Shown piece by piece: positions 5,829 to 8,645 of a DNA stretch of 8,645 bases. Under the pieces are notes generated by a model. It saw nothing but the letters and a program-made list of their open reading frames with translations. It made no database searches and was not told the DNA's origin. Made by a program: the position numbers and the translations under genes. This DNA comes from an uncultured Slackia sp. (lineage in GTDB: Bacteria > Actinomycetota > Coriobacteriia > Coriobacteriales > Eggerthellaceae): positions 1 to 8,645 of the forward strand of contig USEZ01000075.1 of assembly GCA_900553775.1 (NCBI GenBank), in the 5' to 3' direction. Position 1 is the first letter of the stretch; each line of letters begins with the position of its first letter.

Positions 5829-6986
5829 ATGCACGATATGCTTCCCGCCGACGGCGAACTCGAGCTGCTCACCCGCCTGCGCCGCGACCTGCACCGCATT
5901 CCCGAGCTCGACACCGAGCTGCCGAAAACGATTTCCTACATCGAAGCCGAACTCGGCGCCGTACGAGAAAACCTCACGGCGCGTTTCGGCGAAGAATCCT
6001 GCCGGATCTTCTCTCCGTGCGAGAGCGCGCTGTGCATGTTCTTCGACCGCAAAAGCGCGCACGCCACCGCAGTGCGCACCGATATGGACGCCCTTCCCGT
6101 GACCGAGCGCTCGAACGTCGAGTTCGCTTCGCAGCACGAAGGCCGCATGCACGCCTGCGGGCACGACGGGCACATGTCCATGGTGCTCGCGCTCGCCCGC
6201 CATATCGCCGACTCCTTCGACGAGCTGCCCCGAAGCATTCTGCTCGTATTCCAACCCGCTGAAGAAACCACGGGCGGCGCACGCTTCATCTGCGAGTCGG
6301 GCGTATTCGAGGAATACGGCGTCGACCGCATTTTCGGATTCCACCTGTGGCCCGACCTTCCCCAAGGCGTCATCGCCAGCCGGCCGGGCGGGCTTTTGGC
6401 GGCCGCGAGCGAAAGCACCTTCGTGTTCAACGGCAAAGCGGCCCACATCGCCAAAGCGGCCGACGGCGCCGACTCCCTCGAAGCAGGGGCCCGATTCCTG
6501 CTTGATGCCTACGCCTACATGGACGAGCGGCGCGCCGAAGAACCGTGCCTGCTGAAATGCGGGGTGTTTCGCAGCGGAGACGTGCGCAACGTCATCTCGT
6601 CGCACACGCGCATCGAAGGAAGCCTGCGCACCTTCTCCGACGAGATGGGCGCGCGCGCGAAACGCGACCTCGCCGATCTGGCCGGCACCCGCGCCGAAGA
6701 AGCGGGATGCAGCGTCGATGTGCATTTCGCCGACGGATACCCGCCCGTCGTCAACGACAAGGAGCTGTTCGCGCTGGCGGGCGACGCGTTGCCCGCAATG
6801 GAAACGCTGCCCGAGCCGCTGCTCATCGGCGAGGATTTCGCTTTCTATCAGCGCCATCTTCCCGGCGTCTTCATGCTGCTGGGCACGGGAACGGGCATTC
6901 CGCTGCATGCCGACACTTTCGATTTCGACGAAAGCATCCTTGCGGCGGGCCTCGATGCGTACAAAAAGCTGATCCGCATTCCGTAA
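5829..6986 (+). CDS. M20D-family amidohydrolase, candidate N-acetyldiaminopimelate deacetylase
   Basis: This 385-residue zinc or manganese metallopeptidase-fold hydrolase removes N-acyl groups from amino acids. Metal and catalytic motifs are RTDMDALP (D85), MHACGHDGHM (C110, H112), FQPAEETTGG (E145, E146), GFHLWPDLPQG (H172) and LHADTFDFDE (H360). The Cys-Gly-His motif is typical of subfamily M20D. The N-terminal RRDLHRIPEL is also typical. The lid domain sequence NGKAAHIAKAADG (201-213) differs from the GKGGHAA pattern of Bacillus DapL. It is divergent from the lysine operon and shares its control region. Because that operon uses DapH, an N-acetyl-LL-diaminopimelate deacetylase is required, and this gene is a good candidate. 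A general amino-acid or indole-conjugate hydrolase is the alternative. There is no signal peptide. The ATG was chosen because GGAAGG lies 6 nt upstream. Confidence 0.85.
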   Translation: MHDMLPADGELELLTRLRRDLHRIPELDTELPKTISYIEAELGAVRENLTARFGEESCRIFSPCESALCMFFDRKSAHATAVRTDMDALPVTERSNVEFASQHEGRMHACGHDGHMSMVLALARHIADSFDELPRSILLVFQPAEETTGGARFICESGVFEEYGVDRIFGFHLWPDLPQGVIASRPGGLLAAASESTFVFNGKAAHIAKAADGADSLEAGARFLLDAYAYMDERRAEEPCLLKCGVFRSGDVRNVISSHTRIEGSLRTFSDEMGARAKRDLADLAGTRAEEAGCSVDVHFADGYPPVVNDKELFALAGDALPAMETLPEPLLIGEDFAFYQRHLPGVFMLLGTGTGIPLHADTFDFDESILAAGLDAYKKLIRIP

Positions 6987-6999
6987 GGGTCCGGGGGAG

Positions 7000-7050
7000 G
7001 CGTTGCGAGAGGCCGCCGAGAGCAATCGCGAGATGGTGGCCCCGCAACGC
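7000..7050. other. long imperfect stem-loop after the M20D gene
   Basis: GCGTTGCG (7000-7007) pairs with CGCAACGC (7043-7050), and GGCC (7011-7014) with GGCC (7038-7041). It begins 14 nt after the M20D stop. There is no T run, so it may be an mRNA 3' end structure or a weak terminator rather than a classical one. Confidence 0.4.
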
Positions 7051-7160
7051 AACCGTTCGACCCTGGCGCCAGCGAAACATGCAGCCCGGCCGCCCATGGC
7101 CTTCCCCTTGTTCGCCGAGGAAAGCCACGGCGCGCAAGGGGACGCACGGCGCAGCGCCCT

Positions 7161-7169
7161 TGCTACAAT
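7161..7169 (+). promoter_or_regulatory. extended -10 promoter for the apbE-like gene
   Basis: TGC followed by TACAAT (7164-7169, 5/6 to consensus) forms an extended -10 element. The -35 position (7141-7146) matches poorly. It lies 32 nt before the chosen ATG. Confidence 0.55.
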
Positions 7170-7200
7170 GGCGCTTCAGGCGAGCGAAAGAAGGAACCGG

Positions 7201-8391
7201 ATGGATGCGCATATCGACCCCCTGCCCCTTGAAGACGAATTCCGCTTTCACGGGCCCGACGAAACGGGCCGCTGCGATGCGATGTTCTACGCCTTCAACA
7301 CGGTGGTGACGCTGCAAGCGTTTGCCAACGAGACGGCATGCCGAAGAGGCTTTGCGCAGACACTGCATGCATGCCGGAAATTCGAGCGCCTTTTCAGCCG
7401 CACCCTTCCCCATTCCGATATCGCACGCCTCAATGACGCGCACGGCGCATGGGTCGATGTTTCACGTGAAACGTTCGAGCTTCTTGCCGCATCGAAACGT
7501 TACTGTGAAGAGAGCGACGGCGTATTCGACATCACGATGGGCGCCGCCGTACGGCTGTGGGATTTTCACGCGGGCGCCATTCCCAACGATGCCGAACTTG
7601 CCGCGGCGCTGCAGCATGTCGATTGGCGGGCGATCGAGCTGGAACATGCGCCGGCCCAAGAAGAAGACTGGGAGGAATCCGCACCGGTCGCGCATGCCGA
7701 AGCAAGGGCCGGCGAGGACGAGGCGCATGCCGGGCGCAAGACGGATGCTCCTAGCGAAGATGCCCGTGCCGCAAACGGCCAGACGCGCGAAAACGGTGCC
7801 GCCACAGCATGCGGCGGCACGAACGATGGCGAAAGAAGCGGCACAGGGCAGCCTCGGTATCGCGCACGGCTTGACGATGCCGCCGCATCCGTCGATGTGG
7901 GAGGAACGGCCAAAGGCTATATCGCCGATGCCCTGGGGGATATTCTTTTGGAAGAGGGCGTCGCATCGTTCGTCGTGAACCTGGGCGGCAATGTGCTGAC
8001 GCACGGGACGAAGCCCGATGGAAAACCGTGGATGATCGGCCTGCAAGACCCGCGCGCCTCGCGCGAAAGCGGCAAAGTCTTAGGCGCCGTGCCGCTCGAG
8101 AACGCATCGGCCGTGACAAGCGGAACCTACGAGCGGTTGTTCGAGAAAGACGGCAAAACGTACCATCATATCCTCGACCCGAAAACCGGTTTTCCTGCGG
8201 AAACCAACCTTGCGGGCGCCACGGTAATCGCACGCACGTCGCTTGATGCCGAAGGATATTCGACCACCCTGCTTGCCTTAGGAAAAGAACGGGCGGCGGC
8301 GTTCGTGCAAAACCCCCCCGCCATCATGGCCGCCTATCTCGTCGACCCCCAAGGACGCATTACCGCGGTGGCAAGACGGCAGCAGCCCTAG
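7201..8391 (+). CDS. apbE: FAD:protein FMN transferase (ApbE family) with hydrophilic insert
   Basis: ApbE enzymes use FAD and Mg2+ to attach FMN covalently to Thr or Ser of target proteins (Rnf/Nqr subunits, flavinylated reductases). Motifs seen are FNTVVTLQAF (32-41), DGVFDITMGAAVRLWDF (106-122), VDVGGTAKGYIADAL (231-245), FVVNLGGNVLTHGTKPDG (257-274), VTSGTYERLFEKDGKTYHHILDP (305-327, the His-His-Ile-Leu-Asp-Pro motif) and SLDAEGYSTTLLALG (347-361, metal-binding Asp/Thr region). At 396 residues it is longer than usual (about 330-350): residues 150-222 are an acidic, Glu/Ala/Gly-rich, low-complexity segment inserted before the VDVGG motif. No signal peptide or lipobox is seen, so it is probably cytoplasmic, unlike many exported ApbE lipoproteins. 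The frame is open back to 7003, but ATG 7201 has AAGGAA 4-5 nt upstream. A parS-like sequence lies within codons 86-91. Confidence 0.92.
   Translation: MDAHIDPLPLEDEFRFHGPDETGRCDAMFYAFNTVVTLQAFANETACRRGFAQTLHACRKFERLFSRTLPHSDIARLNDAHGAWVDVSRETFELLAASKRYCEESDGVFDITMGAAVRLWDFHAGAIPNDAELAAALQHVDWRAIELEHAPAQEEDWEESAPVAHAEARAGEDEAHAGRKTDAPSEDARAANGQTRENGAATACGGTNDGERSGTGQPRYRARLDDAAASVDVGGTAKGYIADALGDILLEEGVASFVVNLGGNVLTHGTKPDGKPWMIGLQDPRASRESGKVLGAVPLENASAVTSGTYERLFEKDGKTYHHILDPKTGFPAETNLAGATVIARTSLDAEGYSTTLLALGKERAAAFVQNPPAIMAAYLVDPQGRITAVARRQQP
7458..7473. promoter_or_regulatory. second parS site, inside apbE
   Basis: TGTTTCACGTGAAACG matches the 16-bp parS consensus at 15 of 16 positions, with the 14-bp palindromic core intact (7459-7472). 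It lies in the apbE reading frame, where it encodes V-S-R-E-T (residues 87-91). It is 3.5 kb from the site at 3921. Chance occurrence of a 15/16 match in this window is very unlikely. Confidence 0.85.
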
Positions 8392-8555
8392 CGGCAGATG
8401 TTTCGGGACGACCCTTCCGTCAGGGCGCCGTGGCCGCCCCAAACCGGCAGACAATCCGACCGACGCAGGCTTCCCACGCACGTCGGAACCAAATCGCAGC
8501 AATCGAGCGCGACGCAAAGGAAATTGAAAGACTTCGAGAATGCCGCACTTTGCAA

Positions 8556-8564
8556 TGGTAAAAT
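8556..8564 (+). promoter_or_regulatory. extended -10 promoter of tRNA-Arg
   Basis: TGG followed by TAAAAT (8559-8564, 5/6 to TATAAT) ends 13 nt before the tRNA. A TTGAAA at 8524 is too far away (29 bp) to be its -35. The rest of 8392-8555 holds no recognisable gene and no clear terminator for apbE. Confidence 0.6.
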
Positions 8565-8577
8565 AAGCCGTTGCAGC

Positions 8578-8645
8578 GCCTCCGTAGCTCAGGGGATAGA
8601 GCACCGCTCTCCTAAAGCGGGTGTCGGCCGTTCGAATCGGCCCGG
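8578..8645 (+). tRNA. tRNA-Arg, anticodon CCT (3' end cut by window edge)
   Basis: The acceptor 5' strand is GCCTCCG, then TA, and the D stem is GCTC/GAGC. The anticodon stem CCGCT/AGCGG holds the loop CTCCTAA with anticodon CCT (8611-8613), reading AGG. The T arm GGCCG/CGGCC with TTCGAAT is complete. The sequence ends three bases into the 3' acceptor strand (CGG), so about five acceptor-side bases and any CCA lie beyond the window. Confidence 0.95.

Noticed and set aside
5616..7097. A 493-codon minus-strand frame opposite the M20D gene
   Set aside because: It is a shadow of the M20D coding sequence, which has all its catalytic motifs on the plus strand, and it would run across both promoters.
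7003..7200. N-terminal extension of apbE from an upstream TTG
   Set aside because: The extension would cover the promoter and a stem-loop, has no signal peptide or homology, and the ATG at 7201 has a good ribosome-binding site.
8420..8440. Hairpin GGGCG/CGCCC as a terminator of apbE
   Set aside because: Only five pairs and no T tract follow.

Overview
The window is a high-GC bacterial chromosome segment, most likely from the Coriobacteriia (Eggerthellaceae-like). This is inferred from the divergent LysA type, a remnant of the large urocanate/fumarate-reductase-like flavoprotein family, and an acetyl-type (DapH) lysine pathway. No mobile element, CRISPR array or phage gene was seen.

Left part (1-1376): a gene-free GC-rich edge, then a minus-strand tRNA-Ser(TGA) with its own promoter and Rho-independent terminator. 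Next is the minus-strand C-terminal remnant of an FAD-dependent reductase, broken by a one-base frameshift in a C5 run and lacking its N-terminal FAD domain. About 300 bp of hairpin-rich intergenic DNA follows.

Centre (1377-5640): a minus-strand lysine/diaminopimelate operon in the order lysA, dapA, dapB, dapH. It is preceded by a clear five-helix lysine riboswitch (L box) and an intrinsic terminator, behind a sigma-70-type promoter. The pathway runs aspartate semialdehyde -> DapA -> DapB -> DapH (N-acetyl branch), with LysA making lysine from meso-diaminopimelate. The aminotransferase and epimerase are not in the window. An M20D amidohydrolase, transcribed divergently from the same control region, is a plausible N-acetyldiaminopimelate deacetylase.

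Right part (5640-8645): the M20D gene, then an ApbE-type FAD:protein FMN transferase with an unusual hydrophilic insert, then a tRNA-Arg(CCT) cut by the window edge.

Two ParB-binding (parS) sequences are present: a perfect 16-bp site within a 24-bp palindrome between lysA and dapA, and a 15/16 site inside the apbE coding sequence. Together they suggest the segment lies in the origin-proximal, ParB-loaded part of the chromosome. The most notable features are therefore the riboswitch-controlled lysine operon and the parS pair. I found no clearly new multi-gene system.
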